64,000 nucleotides of DNA from Caryophanales bacterium (GTDB taxonomy: Bacteria; Bacillota; Bacilli; Exiguobacteriales; Exiguobacteriaceae): contig CABJAC010000003.1 in NCBI GenBank assembly GCA_902363455.1, positions 1-64,000 on the forward strand, read 5' to 3'. Made by a program: the position numbers and the translations under genes. A model generated the notes under the pieces. The model did not search any database. It was given only the letters and a program-made list of their open reading frames with translations, and was not told where the DNA came from. Shown here in pieces: positions 26,179-35,612 of this stretch (position 1 is the stretch's first letter; each line of letters opens with the position of its first letter).

Positions 26179-26193
26179 CTTCTTGATTACGGA

Positions 26194-26619
26194 TTAGGCG
26201 TAGATTTCAATCAGTGATTCTAATTTCTCGACGACTTCTTCCGCCGAGAAGGATTCGATGTCGAATCGTTCGACCATCGACAAGATGTTTCCGTCTTGAA
26301 TCAATGCGAATGATGGTGATGACGGCGGATACCCTTCGAAGTATTCACGTGCCCGGTCTGTTGCTTCCCGGTCTTGTCCTGCGAATACCGTGACGAAATG
26401 ATCCGGTTTGACGCCTTCCATCCGGTTGATGTAAGCGGCTGCCGGACGTGCGATGCCGCCAGCACATCCACACACCGAGTTGACGAGGACGAGTGTCAGT
26501 CCTTCGCGTTTCATCGCCTCATCGACACTCTCGACCGTTGTTAGTTCTTCAAAGCCGGCTGCTGTTGCTTCTTTACGTGCCGTCTGAACGACATCTTCAA
26601 AATACATTTGGAAATCCAT
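26194..26619 (-). CDS. brxB: BrxA/BrxB-family bacilliredoxin (YqiW/YphP)
   Basis: Thioredoxin-like protein of 141 aa that removes bacillithiol from protein cysteines. The catalytic CGC motif lies in [15 protein letters not shown], and the family stretches [22 protein letters not shown] and [10 protein letters not shown] are present. ATG 26619 ([11 protein letters not shown]) is the family N-terminus; in-frame upstream sequence is rejected. Upstream is the methyltransferase gene on the same strand, 34 bases away. Implies bacillithiol as the low-mass thiol in this organism. Confidence 0.95.
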   Translation of the reverse strand: MDFQMYFEDVVQTARKEATAAGFEELTTVESVDEAMKREGLTLVLVNSVCGCAGGIARPAAAYINRMEGVKPDHFVTVFAGQDREATDRAREYFEGYPPSSPSFALIQDGNILSMVERFDIESFSAEEVVEKLESLIEIYA

Positions 26620-26653
26620 TGTATTTGTTCCCCCTTTAAAATCGTTGTCTTCT

Positions 26654-27838
26654 TTATTGTACGAGTTTCGATGAAATCTGTCCAAGTCTGCCGCTCAATT
26701 CACGTTCCAAAAACGGTTTTGCCTGCAAGAGATCCCGGAATGCCACGTAACGCTCAATCTTTTCGTCAGTCGGTTGTTTTTGACTTTTATACGCTCGGAT
26801 CAACACGTTTTTTGGTGTATGTTCCAGATCGATGAACTCAAGTAGCTGCGTATCGTAGCCGACGAGTGACAATAATTCGGCACGGATCGAATCCGTTGCG
26901 AGTGAGGCGAACTTTTCCTTGATCAAGCCGTGCTGGAGCATCACGTCGAGCGGTGAACAATCCAGCTGACGGTTCAGTTCCTTTTGACAACACGGGACAC
27001 TGAGAATGACAGAGGCGTTCCAATCCACTGCCCGGGCGAGGGCGACGTCGGTGGCGACGTCACAGGCATGCAGCGTCACCATCAAATCGACTTCTGTTTC
27101 CTGATCGTAATCGTGGACATCGCCGACTCGGAACGTCAAATCGTCATATCCAAGATCGGCGGCAATCGCCGTACACTCTTCGATGACTTCTTTTTTGAGA
27201 TCAAGACCGGTGATGTTTAAATCAAATCCTTTGACGACTTTCAGATAATGATACAAAGCGAATGTCAAATACGACTTCCCGCATCCAAAATCTAAAATCC
27301 GTAGCGTCCGTCCTTTCGGCAAAACCGCGATACTGTCTTCGACGAATTCCAGGAATCGATTAATCTGTTTGAACTTGTCGTATTTTTGCCGTTTGACTTG
27401 TCCGTCTTCCGTCATGACACCAAGCCGAATCAGGAAAGGAACCGGAATGCCGTCTTCGAGCAGATGACTCTTTTTCCGGTTATGCGATAATTCCGCCTGC
27501 ACCGGTTCTTTAACCGTCGTCTTCAGCGAGACTTTCATCTTCTTCGACAGTTGGAATTGAAGTTCTTCCGTCTCGAAACGGAATAAAAATTGACGAAATT
27601 CGTTAAAATAATCGTCCATTCGCAAAATAAATTCTTCTATACTTAAATTCTCATGCTTAATGATCCGTTCATGTTGAAACTCTAACTGGATTGCATACGT
27701 ATCTCTAAGTAGAATCGGTTTTAACTTGATTCGACGCAGATCGTTTGATTTTTGGCGCGGACCGCTAATCGTCGCGTGTATGAGTGAAGTTGCCTGCAGC
27801 TTTTTGATAAGCAGGTCTTTTAATTGGTCTAGTTCCAC
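26654..27838 (-). CDS. SAM-dependent methyltransferase (Methyltransf_32 type), 394 aa
   Basis: Class I methyltransferase. The SAM motif is [19 protein letters not shown] (~205-223), motif II around [14 protein letters not shown], post-motif [16 protein letters not shown] (~275), and [12 protein letters not shown] (~305). These match proteins of the PF13679 group, whose substrate in bacteria is not known to me. The N-terminal 150 residues are a separate, mixed domain. GTG 27838 ([10 protein letters not shown]) follows AAAGGACGGG; the ORF extension to 27910 has no site. Likely co-transcribed with brxB. Confidence 0.75.
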   Translation of the reverse strand: MELDQLKDLLIKKLQATSLIHATISGPRQKSNDLRRIKLKPILLRDTYAIQLEFQHERIIKHENLSIEEFILRMDDYFNEFRQFLFRFETEELQFQLSKKMKVSLKTTVKEPVQAELSHNRKKSHLLEDGIPVPFLIRLGVMTEDGQVKRQKYDKFKQINRFLEFVEDSIAVLPKGRTLRILDFGCGKSYLTFALYHYLKVVKGFDLNITGLDLKKEVIEECTAIAADLGYDDLTFRVGDVHDYDQETEVDLMVTLHACDVATDVALARAVDWNASVILSVPCCQKELNRQLDCSPLDVMLQHGLIKEKFASLATDSIRAELLSLVGYDTQLLEFIDLEHTPKNVLIRAYKSQKQPTDEKIERYVAFRDLLQAKPFLERELSGRLGQISSKLVQ

Positions 27839-27957
27839 GTATCGTCCCGTCCTTTTTTGTTTGGTCTTTCGAAACTGTAGCAAATTCACCCGCGTTCGAC
27901 AAGCAAGCAAGCTTTATTGTTCAGTGCTCATACTTCATTTTTTAGGAGGAAAACAAC

Positions 27958-28731
27958 ATGTTCAAAAAAATTCTTTCACAAATCGGCATCGGTGCCGCCA
28001 CGGTCGATACACGACTCGAACAAGATCACTGTGAACCCGGTGGAACGATCACGGGCGTCGTCCACATCAAAGGCGGCAGCGTCGATCAGGAAATCGCCCG
28101 GATTTATCTCGCCTTCAATACCCAATACAAACAAGAAGTCGGCGACAGTACGGCATTTACGACATTCACACTGGATCGGTTTGCGTTAAACGAAGCTCCG
28201 TTTACGATTGAAGCAGGTGTCGAACGCGAAATTCCGTTCACGCTCCAAGTACCGTTCAATACGCCGCTCTCCGTCAGCCAATCCAAGTCGTGGATCGAAA
28301 CGGGTCTTGATATCGCGCAGGCGGTTGACCCTTCTGACCACGATGCTGTCGTCGTCAAAGCCAATGACTACCAATCGGTCATCCTTGAAGCGATGGAAGA
28401 CCTCGGATTCCGTTTAAAGAAAGCCGATACAGAGAAATTACCGGGCCGCTTCCGGAAAGATCTGCCGATTGCGCAAGAACTCGAGTATTCAGCACGTGGC
28501 ACCCATTATGCCCATAAACTGGACGAAATCGAAGTCATCCTGTTACAAGACCGGTCCGGCATCGACATCGTCGTCCAGATCGACCGCCGTGCCCACAGCC
28601 TTGGTTCACTGTTCAGTGAAATGGCCGGTACGGACGAGACGATGACAAAACTTTCGTTATCCAATCAGGATTTAACCAATCCGACTGCCGTCAAACAACG
28701 TCTGGCGGATTTGATTGAACGACACAGCTGA
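27958..28731 (+). CDS. spo0M: Sporulation-control protein Spo0M-like
   Basis: Arrestin-like protein, 257 aa. It starts MFKKILSQIGIGAATVDTRLE, which with GGTITGVVHIKGG is the standard Spo0M beginning. The two beta-sandwich halves are ~8-130 and ~135-257, with the helix-like C-terminal end LTNPTAVKQRLADLIERHS. In B. subtilis Spo0M affects early sporulation and cell shape; here it would act outside sporulation (inference, since other stage genes are not seen). RBS TTTTAGGAGG precedes the ATG. Divergent from the methyltransferase gene. Confidence 0.9.
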   Translation: MFKKILSQIGIGAATVDTRLEQDHCEPGGTITGVVHIKGGSVDQEIARIYLAFNTQYKQEVGDSTAFTTFTLDRFALNEAPFTIEAGVEREIPFTLQVPFNTPLSVSQSKSWIETGLDIAQAVDPSDHDAVVVKANDYQSVILEAMEDLGFRLKKADTEKLPGRFRKDLPIAQELEYSARGTHYAHKLDEIEVILLQDRSGIDIVVQIDRRAHSLGSLFSEMAGTDETMTKLSLSNQDLTNPTAVKQRLADLIERHS

Positions 28732-28747
28732 GTTACTTTCCATACAA

Positions 28748-28785
28748 CAAACACCGGATCCGATTGTCGTCGGACCCGGTGTTTG
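28748..28785. terminator. Hairpin between convergent spo0M and tenA
   Basis: CAAACACCGG ... CCGGTGTTTG with further pairing inside (TCCGA / TCGGA). The T runs are short on both sides. Confidence 0.65.
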
Positions 28786-28804
28786 TTGATTTAAACGTTT
28801 TTCC

Positions 28805-29500
28805 TTACTTGGATGATGTGATTTTCATCGTCTGCATGTACTGCTTTTCAAACGTCTCTTCCGTCCAGCCCATCTGCCAAAACATCAATTCATAATAACA
28901 ACTTTTGACAAAATGTTGTTTCATCCGTTCCCGTTCTTCGGCACTTGCCCGCTCCGCCAAATCATTCAGACGATCAATTTGTTCAAAGACGACCCGTTCA
29001 AACCATTCGGAACTGTATGTCGCAATCCATTGCGCATAGATTGGAGAATCCGGCGTACAGCTTTGTAACTGCTGTCCGACTTCATAGTAAAGCCAGTAAC
29101 ACGGTAAAATAGCGGCAATCGTCTCCCCCAGTGTCCCTTCGCTCGCATGATGCATGTGCGACACATAAGCATAAGCCGTTGGTGCCGGTTCGAACTCAGC
29201 CAGCGTCTCGCTTGAGATCCCAAGCGGTTCAAAAAACGATTGGTGCAGACTGAGTTCTGCGGCATAGGTCGATGTCGCATGCTCCGCCAGTTCAGCAATC
29301 GTCGCAAAATCATGTGCTTTCGAAGCAGCGCGGGCCTGGATTTTTGCAAAATGTTTTAAGTAATAGGCGTCTTGCAGGACGTAATGGCGAAACTTCGCTA
29401 GCGGCAAAGTGCCGTCTCCGATCCCTGTGACGAACGGATGGGTAAAGCTGCTGTCCCAATACTGTTGTGCCGCTTGCCGGATTTCTTCACTGAATGTCAT
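28805..29500 (-). CDS. tenA: Thiaminase II / aminopyrimidine aminohydrolase
   Basis: TenA, 231 aa; deaminates aminopyrimidines made from damaged thiamin so they can be reused. The active-site Cys lies in AAILPCYWLYYEVG. Other family marks are the N-terminal HPFVTGIGDGTLPLAKFRHYVLQDAYYL and the C-terminal YELMFWQMGWTEE. ATG 29500 (MTFSEEIRQAA) is the family start with AAAGGGGGAAA upstream. It is behind a TPP riboswitch, which supports thiamin salvage. No other thi genes are adjacent. Confidence 0.95.
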   Translation of the reverse strand: MTFSEEIRQAAQQYWDSSFTHPFVTGIGDGTLPLAKFRHYVLQDAYYLKHFAKIQARAASKAHDFATIAELAEHATSTYAAELSLHQSFFEPLGISSETLAEFEPAPTAYAYVSHMHHASEGTLGETIAAILPCYWLYYEVGQQLQSCTPDSPIYAQWIATYSSEWFERVVFEQIDRLNDLAERASAEERERMKQHFVKSCYYELMFWQMGWTEETFEKQYMQTMKITSSK

Positions 29501-29522
29501 GTCGTTTCCCCCTTTGTTAATC

Positions 29523-29680
29523 AAAAAACGCCACACCCGATGTCAGGCATGACGTGAAAAGACCATAAAAAGAGGATCGTCCACGCCACTTCCCTCCGTA
29601 AGTCCAAACTTAATCAGGTTCAAAGGGTCCAAACGTCTCCGTCGTCTCAGTCAGCCTACTGACTCCCCTAGTGGTCGCTA
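29523..29680 (-). promoter_or_regulatory. TPP riboswitch (THI element) with terminator, upstream of tenA
   Basis: The minus strand holds the THI-box: ACTAGGGGAG near 29668, CTGAGA (~29643-29650), then GACCCTTTGAACCTGAT (~29612-29629) and the closing GGAGGGAAGTGG (~29583-29596). Then follows an expression platform with a terminator at 29523-29554 (ACGTCATGCC paired to GGTGTGGCGT, then TTTTTT). Thiamin pyrophosphate should turn tenA off. Confidence 0.93.
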
Positions 29681-29869
29681 TTTGATTTGTTTTGAGTTTA
29701 TCATGATTTGATGTGGAATTGACCCTTTCTCGTCATTTCGCTCATTTTTTTTGTACAATGGAACATGACGGAAGGTGGATGACGGCTCGTCCTTGAGACC
29801 GATTCTCTTCTGTCGCCGGTCGATTAGACTAAATTTAGTACCTGATACTTAACTTATGGAGGAACTTTT

Positions 29870-30751
29870 ATGAATAAAACAATCACATGGACGGCATCTG
29901 CTTTACTTGCTACGACCTTACTGCTACCGACGGCTGCATCTGCTGAACAAGTAGTCGACAAAACAATCGTCACTCTTGGCGAATCACTCGGGGCAAAGGA
30001 TAAATCGTGGGTCTTGTCCCGTTTGAATGCACCGGAAGGCATCACCCCGATTATCGCAACCTCTGCCGATGAAGAAAAATATCTCGGGAAAAACATTCCC
30101 CAGTCACAACGGGGCGGCGGCATGTATTCTTCCGCTAAAATTGAGTTGGCGGAAAAAGGCGATGGATTATCTGTCGCGACCGAAAACATCACCTGGGTCA
30201 CAAAAGACATGTACCTCAACGCCCTCGTCACGGCGGGTGTAACGGATGCGGACATCACGATCACGTCCCCGTATAAGGTAACCGGAACTTCGGCTTTGAC
30301 CGGAATCATGAAAGCGTACGATCAAACATCTGCCGAGACCGGCATCAAACTGACGGATGAACGAAAAGACCTTGCCCAGCAAGAACTCTCTGTAACATCC
30401 GATGTCGGGAAAACGGTCGGGACGGATAAGGTCGCCGACTTGATGAATGAAATCAAAGCGGAAATCGCGAAACAACAACCGGAAACGAAGGTGGAGATTG
30501 AAAACGTCATCGTCCAAGTCATCCAAAACAATAACATCAATTTATCCGATGCTCAGATGGACCGGTTGACCGGCCTGTTTAATCAAATGGAACAAGCGGA
30601 CCTGAACTGGGGTCAAATCGAGAGTGGTCTAAAAGATGCCGGACAAGATATCCAGGCCTTTGCGACTTCAGAAGAGACAAAAGGATTTTTTGCGAAGTTG
30701 TTTGATGGTCTCAGTGCGTTCTTCAACTCGATTGCCGGCTTGTTCAAATAA
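29870..30751 (+). CDS. Secreted DUF1002 protein (YpuA-like), 293 aa
   Basis: Signal peptide MNKTITWTASALLATTLLLPTAASA (cut after ~25). The DUF1002 domain makes up the rest: VTLGESLGAKDK near the start, YSSAKIEL and MKAYDQTSAETGIKLTDERKDLAQQEL in the middle. The C-terminal third is amphipathic, ending FFAKLFDGLSAFFNSIAGLFK. Function is unknown. TATGGAGGA precedes the ATG. The 29681-29869 gap before it holds the divergent promoter area of the riboswitch. Confidence 0.8.
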   Translation: MNKTITWTASALLATTLLLPTAASAEQVVDKTIVTLGESLGAKDKSWVLSRLNAPEGITPIIATSADEEKYLGKNIPQSQRGGGMYSSAKIELAEKGDGLSVATENITWVTKDMYLNALVTAGVTDADITITSPYKVTGTSALTGIMKAYDQTSAETGIKLTDERKDLAQQELSVTSDVGKTVGTDKVADLMNEIKAEIAKQQPETKVEIENVIVQVIQNNNINLSDAQMDRLTGLFNQMEQADLNWGQIESGLKDAGQDIQAFATSEETKGFFAKLFDGLSAFFNSIAGLFK

Positions 30752-30822
30752 AGATTAACGTTTTCTTTTCTGTCAGGCATGGTAAAATAGATGTATTGAA
30801 TCGGAAAAGGTGGTGTGGAGAC

Positions 30823-30903
30823 ATGGGTTTTGCTGCGTGTAAGCATTGGTTGATGGAACAACTGTATCTGTTGCGCGCGATTTTTCATGGAATGGCGTTC
30901 TAA
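30823..30903 (+). CDS. Leader peptide (uORF) of the ABC-F gene, 26 aa
   Basis: ATG at 30823 with GTGGAG just before, 26 codons, stop TAA 30901-30903. The peptide starts MGFAACKHWLMEQL and ends RAIFHGMAF. It lies between a promoter-like TAAAAT box (30783-30788) and a terminator at 30974-31006, followed by the ABC-F start at 31030. This is the layout of ribosome-stalling attenuators in front of ABC-F resistance genes. Its sequence is not one I know. Confidence 0.6.
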   Translation: MGFAACKHWLMEQLYLLRAIFHGMAF

Positions 30904-30973
30904 GGGACTAGTCTGCCCTTTTTTAACGAACCCAATACCTGAAAAATAAAGCAAAGCGCATCTTCCACGAGTC

Positions 30974-31006
30974 AAGGAGAGTGCTGTTTGCGCTCTCCTT
31001 TTTTTG
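30974..31006 (+). terminator. Attenuator terminator in front of the ABC-F gene
   Basis: GGAGAGTGC / GCGCTCTCC stem (30976-30998) followed by T7, 24 bases before the ABC-F start codon. A terminator just ahead of a gene suggests regulated read-through. Part of it can pair with upstream GCGCATC-type sequence; the exact antiterminator needs folding. Confidence 0.8.
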
Positions 31007-31029
31007 ATGCGCCAGAGAGGACATTTCAT

Positions 31030-32889
31030 ATGATGATCTGCGACATCCAACACCTGACAAAACAATTCGGAGGCGACGATATCTTAACGGACGTCTCCCT
31101 CTTTATCGAGCACCAAGACCGGATCGGCTTGATCGGCCGAAACGGAAGCGGTAAAACGACGCTCTTACGTTTGATTGCCCGCCTTGATTCCGAAGACAGC
31201 GGAACGATTTATCAAAAAAGTGGGCTCTCCATCGGTTATTTGGCACAACTTCCCGTGTTCGACCACGTAATGACGGGGCGTGATGTCCTGTGGACTGCCT
31301 TCGCCACGCTTGTCGATTTACAACGCTCCCTGCAACAAATCGAACGGGACATGGCGACAAAAACGGATCAGATCGAACAGTTGCTCGAACGCTACACGCA
31401 AGAGACGGAAGCTTTTGAACGCCAAGGCGGGTATTTGCTGGATTCCAAAATCGACCGGATGATTAACGGCTTGCAGTTGCATGCCCTTTTGGACCGTCCG
31501 TTCGAGCAGCTCAGTGGCGGCGAACAGACAAAAATCTGCCTCGGACGGATGTTGTTGACCGAACCGGAATTGTTAATCCTCGACGAACCGACGAACCATC
31601 TGGATTTAGACGCCGTCGAATGGCTGGAATCCTTTTTAGCCGATTATGCCGGAGCTGTCCTGATCGCCTCCCACGATCGTGTGTTTCTCGATGCGGTCGT
31701 GACGCGCATCGCTGAACTCGAGGAAGGTCAGATTCAGCTGTACCAGGGAAACTACACGTTTTACGTGAAGGAAAAGGAGCGCCTTCTACTTGAACAATTC
31801 CATGCTTACCAGGAACAACAGAAAAAGATCAAACAGATGAAGGAAGCGATCCGCCGTCTGCGGCAATGGGCAAACGAAGCGTCACCACCAAGCGAAAAAC
31901 TGTTTCGAAAAGCAAAATCGATGGAACGGGCACTTGCACGGATTGAACGGATCAAACGCCCGAAGCTTGACGCCGAAACCCCCGATCTTGCGTTTGCAGC
32001 ACATGGAAAAACGAGCCGGATGGTTTACCGCGTCGAGAATGTCAGCATCGCCTTCTCCGAGCAACCGTTGTTTCATTCATTAAACTTTGAGATTTCGGCA
32101 AAAGATCGAATCGCCATCGTCGGCGCAAACGGCAGCGGAAAATCCACACTATTGCATCTCCTGTTAGGCCATCTCGAGCCAACAAGTGGTCTGATTACGC
32201 GTGGACCGTCAGTGAAAATCGGCTACCTGTCGCAACGCATTGACTTCCCGCCCGGTGAACGCCTGATCGACGTTTTTCGCGCGACCGTTGATCTCGATGA
32301 AGGAACGGCGCGACAGCGTCTCGCCCAGTTCTTGTTTTTTGGACCCCGGGTCTTCTTACCGGTCGAGGCGTTAAGTGGTGGTGAACGTATGCGACTGATG
32401 CTTGCGGTTCTGGTCCACTCCGATTTGAACGTACTGATTTTGGATGAGCCGACCAATCATCTCGACATCGAATCACGTGATGCGCTCGAAGAAGCACTCG
32501 AATCATTTGACGGAACGTTGATCGCCGTTTCGCACGACCGCTATTTCTTGAACCGGCTGTTCACGAAGACTCTTTGGCTCGATCAGACGATGGAACTGTT
32601 TCCCGGTCCTTATGCCTATGCGTCAACCAAACGGCAAACACAGCCCCCTGTCGCCAAAATACCGAAGAACGTCGTTTCCGCCAAAAAACGATCTTCTCCT
32701 TCTCTTCCAGTACAGACAACACGTCACGTAGAAGAGACGATCGAACAATTGGAACAGGAACTGACGATGCTTGATCGGCAACTTGCTAAAACGACGGATT
32801 ATGAAGAGTTGATGAAACTTTTTTCTGTTCGTGAACAACTTGTCCAACAGCTCGATGCACAATACGAACAATTTTTAGCTTCGGAATGA
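31030..32889 (+). CDS. ABC-F protein (ribosome-associated, resistance-type candidate), 619 aa
   Basis: Two ABC ATPase domains with no membrane part, the ABC-F plan. First NBD: Walker A GRNGSGKTT (36-44), signature LSGGEQTKICLGRML, Walker B LLILDEPTNHLDLD. An interdomain linker of ~80 residues (YVKEKERLLLEQFHAYQEQQKKIKQ ... KRPKLD) acts as the P-site tRNA interacting element. Second NBD: GANGSGKST, signature LSGGERMRLML, Walker B VLILDEPTNHLDIES. A C-terminal tail (~545-619) has a coiled coil (VEETIEQLEQELTMLDRQL). ATG 31030 follows GAGAGGA. Such proteins free stalled or drug-bound ribosomes; the leader peptide and terminator upstream favour an antibiotic-induced role, but a housekeeping ABC-F cannot be excluded. 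Confidence 0.88.
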   Translation: MMICDIQHLTKQFGGDDILTDVSLFIEHQDRIGLIGRNGSGKTTLLRLIARLDSEDSGTIYQKSGLSIGYLAQLPVFDHVMTGRDVLWTAFATLVDLQRSLQQIERDMATKTDQIEQLLERYTQETEAFERQGGYLLDSKIDRMINGLQLHALLDRPFEQLSGGEQTKICLGRMLLTEPELLILDEPTNHLDLDAVEWLESFLADYAGAVLIASHDRVFLDAVVTRIAELEEGQIQLYQGNYTFYVKEKERLLLEQFHAYQEQQKKIKQMKEAIRRLRQWANEASPPSEKLFRKAKSMERALARIERIKRPKLDAETPDLAFAAHGKTSRMVYRVENVSIAFSEQPLFHSLNFEISAKDRIAIVGANGSGKSTLLHLLLGHLEPTSGLITRGPSVKIGYLSQRIDFPPGERLIDVFRATVDLDEGTARQRLAQFLFFGPRVFLPVEALSGGERMRLMLAVLVHSDLNVLILDEPTNHLDIESRDALEEALESFDGTLIAVSHDRYFLNRLFTKTLWLDQTMELFPGPYAYASTKRQTQPPVAKIPKNVVSAKKRSSPSLPVQTTRHVEETIEQLEQELTMLDRQLAKTTDYEELMKLFSVREQLVQQLDAQYEQFLASE

Positions 32890-32917
32890 GTCATTCCTCC
32901 TAAATGATGTGATTTTA

Positions 32918-32955
32918 AGACCTGTCGATTTCGTCGGCAGGTCTCTTTTATTTTT
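32918..32955 (+). terminator. Terminator after the ABC-F gene
   Basis: AGACCTGTCGA / TCGGCAGGTCT stem, followed by C(T)4ATTTTT. Confidence 0.8.
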
Positions 32956-33030
32956 CAAAAACAGACCTAATTTTCTACATTCTAAATAGTTAACGGTGTT
33001 AATTTTCGAAAAAAAGTTTTAAAATTTATC

Positions 33031-33058
33031 TTGCATATTATCTGAAAATTCGTATAAT
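33031..33058 (+). promoter_or_regulatory. Sigma-A promoter for the alanine/sodium symporter gene
   Basis: TTGCAT, 16-base spacer, perfect TATAAT; about 51 bases before the ATG at 33110. Confidence 0.75.
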
Positions 33059-33109
33059 TCAACGTATAGCTATTTTTACTACTACAAAACTTTAGGAGGA
33101 ATTTTTCAA

Positions 33110-34585
33110 ATGGATGCCTTTCAGCAAGCAATACAATCAGGAGTCGATTTTGCCAACAACATCTTATGGTCTTATATCTTAATCGCAGCACTGATCGGGG
33201 TCGGCATCTATTTCACGATTCGGACGAAGTTCATTCAGTTCCGGTACTTAAAAGAAATGTTCCGAGTGACGCTCGATAAAAATGAAAAAACGACAGATGA
33301 TGGAGGAGAAAGCATTACATCGCTTCAATCGTTCTTCATCGGTGCCGCTACACGAATCGGAACCGGTAACCTGGCTGGTGTTACCATCGCCATCACGCTT
33401 GGTGGTGCAGGTGCCGTCTTCTGGATGTGGATGGTCGCTTTGCTCGGAGGTGCTACTGCCTTAATCGAAAGTACACTGGCTCAAGTCTATAAAGTCCGCG
33501 ATACAAAAAACAATGCTTACCGCGGAGGTCCAGCCTACTACATTGAAAAAGGACTAAAAAACCGTGCCCTTGGAATCGTCTTCGCGATTTTAATCGCCGT
33601 CACATTCGGTTTGATCTTCAACTCGGTTCAATCGAACACAATCGCCGCAGCCTTTGATAATGCGTTCGGAATCAACAAAGCTGTCATCGGTGGTATCTTG
33701 GTCGTCTTGACAGGACTCGTCATCTTCGGTGGTGTTCACCGCGTCGCGAAATTCTCAGCCATCGTCGTTCCTGTCATGGCAGGTCTTTATTTAATCGCCG
33801 CTCTCTTCGTCGTCGTCACGAATCTCACGGAACTTCCTGGCGTCTTCGCGATGATCTTCAAGAGCGCGTTCGGAATTGAACAAGCATTTGGCGGATCCGT
33901 CGGAGCTGCCATCTCACTCGGAGTAAAACGTGGTCTGTTCTCAAACGAAGCCGGTATGGGATCTGCACCAAACGCAGCTGCTGCTGCGGAAGTCTCCCAC
34001 CCTGCAAAACAAGGTTTCTTGCAGACACTCGGTGTTTTCCTTGATACGTTGATCGTCTGTACGGCAACTGCTGCCATCGTTCTTCTCAGTGACAGTTATG
34101 CGACAGGTAACGGCGAAGGAATCGCGATGTTACAGAACGCATTAGGTGAACAATTGGGTGCCATCGCTCCTGCCTTCATCGCAATCTGTGTCTTCTTATT
34201 CGCTTTCAGTTCAATCGTCGGCAGTTACTACTACGGTGAAACGAACATCGAATTCATCAAAAAGAGTCCAGCCGCTGTGTTCGGATTCCGAATCGCAACG
34301 ATGGCTTTCGTCTTCATCGGTTCTGTCTTAAGCCTCGGTATGGTATGGAGTTTCGCCGACCTCTTCATGGCCGGTATGACCTTAATCAACTTGACAGCAA
34401 TCTCGCTCTTAGGCGGCATCGCCCTCAAAGTCATCAACGATTATCAGGAACAACGGAAAAAAGGACTTGATCCGGTCTTCTCGGCAAAAGCACTCGGCAT
34501 TGAAAACACAGAGTGTTGGGATGAAGAAGAAGCCGTCCGTCCTGCAGCAGGAGAAGCATCACCGCCTCCGATCGCGCGCCGCTAA
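33110..34585 (+). CDS. alsT: Alanine/glycine:cation symporter (AGCS family, AlsT-like)
   Basis: Na+- or H+-coupled amino acid symporter, 491 aa, about 11 helices. Family motifs present: GIYFTIRTKFIQFRYLKEMF, the substrate-site loop IGTGNLAGVTIAI (~86-98), RGGPAYYIEKGL, GLFSNEAGMGSAPNAAAAAEVSHPAKQG (~278-305) and YYYGETNIEFI. The last ~50 residues are a cytosolic tail (GLDPVFSAKALGI ... ARR). Its substrate could be alanine, glycine or glutamine. Strong site AGGAGG. Single-gene transcript with its own terminator. Confidence 0.93.
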   Translation: MDAFQQAIQSGVDFANNILWSYILIAALIGVGIYFTIRTKFIQFRYLKEMFRVTLDKNEKTTDDGGESITSLQSFFIGAATRIGTGNLAGVTIAITLGGAGAVFWMWMVALLGGATALIESTLAQVYKVRDTKNNAYRGGPAYYIEKGLKNRALGIVFAILIAVTFGLIFNSVQSNTIAAAFDNAFGINKAVIGGILVVLTGLVIFGGVHRVAKFSAIVVPVMAGLYLIAALFVVVTNLTELPGVFAMIFKSAFGIEQAFGGSVGAAISLGVKRGLFSNEAGMGSAPNAAAAAEVSHPAKQGFLQTLGVFLDTLIVCTATAAIVLLSDSYATGNGEGIAMLQNALGEQLGAIAPAFIAICVFLFAFSSIVGSYYYGETNIEFIKKSPAAVFGFRIATMAFVFIGSVLSLGMVWSFADLFMAGMTLINLTAISLLGGIALKVINDYQEQRKKGLDPVFSAKALGIENTECWDEEEAVRPAAGEASPPPIARR

Positions 34586-34597
34586 TTGTATGTCTCG

Positions 34598-34637
34598 CCT
34601 TGGACGTTACGTCTTCCGTAATGTCCAAGGTTTTTTT
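34598..34637 (+). terminator. Terminator after alsT
   Basis: CCTTGGACGTTAC / GTAATGTCCAAGG then T7. Confidence 0.92.
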
Positions 34638-34705
34638 CTGTTCATGATTACGTTTATGCAATCTTGGGAAAATAGGAACAGGTAGAATCAAAGGAGGAAT
34701 CATTT

Positions 34706-35596
34706 GTGTCAAAAGTCATGCTCATCATCAATCCGTCGTCCGGTAAAGAACTTGGCAAAAAACATGCCGAACTCGCAGAAGGAACGCTAGCGCAGCGTTT
34801 TACGGAAATTGATGTTCGCTTTACGGAAAAAGAACGCGATGCAACAGAATTCGCGAAAGAAGCGGCAAGTAAACAGTACGATGCCGTCGTCGCCATGGGA
34901 GGAGACGGGACGGTCAATGAAGTCATCACCGGGATTGCCGAACAAGATCATCGGCCGACGCTTGGAATCGTTCCACTCGGCACGGTAAACGATTTGGCCC
35001 GTGCTTTAAATATTCCGACAGATGCAGAAGAGGCGATCCGCGTTTTGGAAGACGCCCCTTCCCGTCCACTCGACATCGGCAAGTATGACGATCACTACTT
35101 CATGAATGTCATTGCTGTCGGCTTAATCGCCGAAGCGGTCGAGGAAGTGAGTGTCGAGCAAAAAACGTCCCTCGGTTCTGTCGCTTACTTCATTGAAGGA
35201 TTAAAAGCGTTTAAAGACCACAGCCCTTACCCGATCCAATTAACAGCCGAGGAAAAATCGTTTGACGGTGAAACGCCGCTCCTGATTATCTCCTTGACCA
35301 ATTCGGTTGGCGGTTTCGAATCGTTCGCCAAGGACGCCCGCGTTGATGACGGACTGTTGCATGTGTTCATCGTCAAACAGCTTGGTTTCTTTGATGCGTT
35401 ACAAGCCTTGCCAAAACTCTTGACTGGAAACATCTCCGATGCCGATCAGGTGGACTACTTTACGACAACACAAGTCCATATCGATTCGAAAGAACGACTT
35501 CCCATCAACGCGGATGGAGATACAGCTGGTCATCTTCCAGTCACCGTTCAGGTTTTGCCCCAACATTTGACGGTCTTTGCACCTGTTTCCAGTTGA
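34706..35596 (+). CDS. bmrU: Diacylglycerol/lipid kinase family protein (BmrU/YegS type)
   Basis: Phosphorylates a lipid, likely diacylglycerol. The nucleotide-binding domain starts VMLIINPSSGK and contains the DGK motif AMGGDGTVNEVITGI (~62-76), then PLGTVNDLARAL (~95-106). The C-terminal beta-domain ends with VDYFTTTQVHIDSKERLPINADGDTAG. 296 aa, usual length. GTG 34706 after AAAGGAGG. In B. subtilis bmrU is next to the bmr drug pump; no bmr or bmrR is present here. Confidence 0.9.
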   Translation: MSKVMLIINPSSGKELGKKHAELAEGTLAQRFTEIDVRFTEKERDATEFAKEAASKQYDAVVAMGGDGTVNEVITGIAEQDHRPTLGIVPLGTVNDLARALNIPTDAEEAIRVLEDAPSRPLDIGKYDDHYFMNVIAVGLIAEAVEEVSVEQKTSLGSVAYFIEGLKAFKDHSPYPIQLTAEEKSFDGETPLLIISLTNSVGGFESFAKDARVDDGLLHVFIVKQLGFFDALQALPKLLTGNISDADQVDYFTTTQVHIDSKERLPINADGDTAGHLPVTVQVLPQHLTVFAPVSS

Positions 35597-35612
35597 TGTT
35601 TATACTCTATCA

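Noticed and set aside
30613..31065. 150-aa minus-strand frame across the ABC-F leader
   Set aside because: It crosses the terminator and the leader peptide, has no Shine-Dalgarno, and its sequence is low-complexity.
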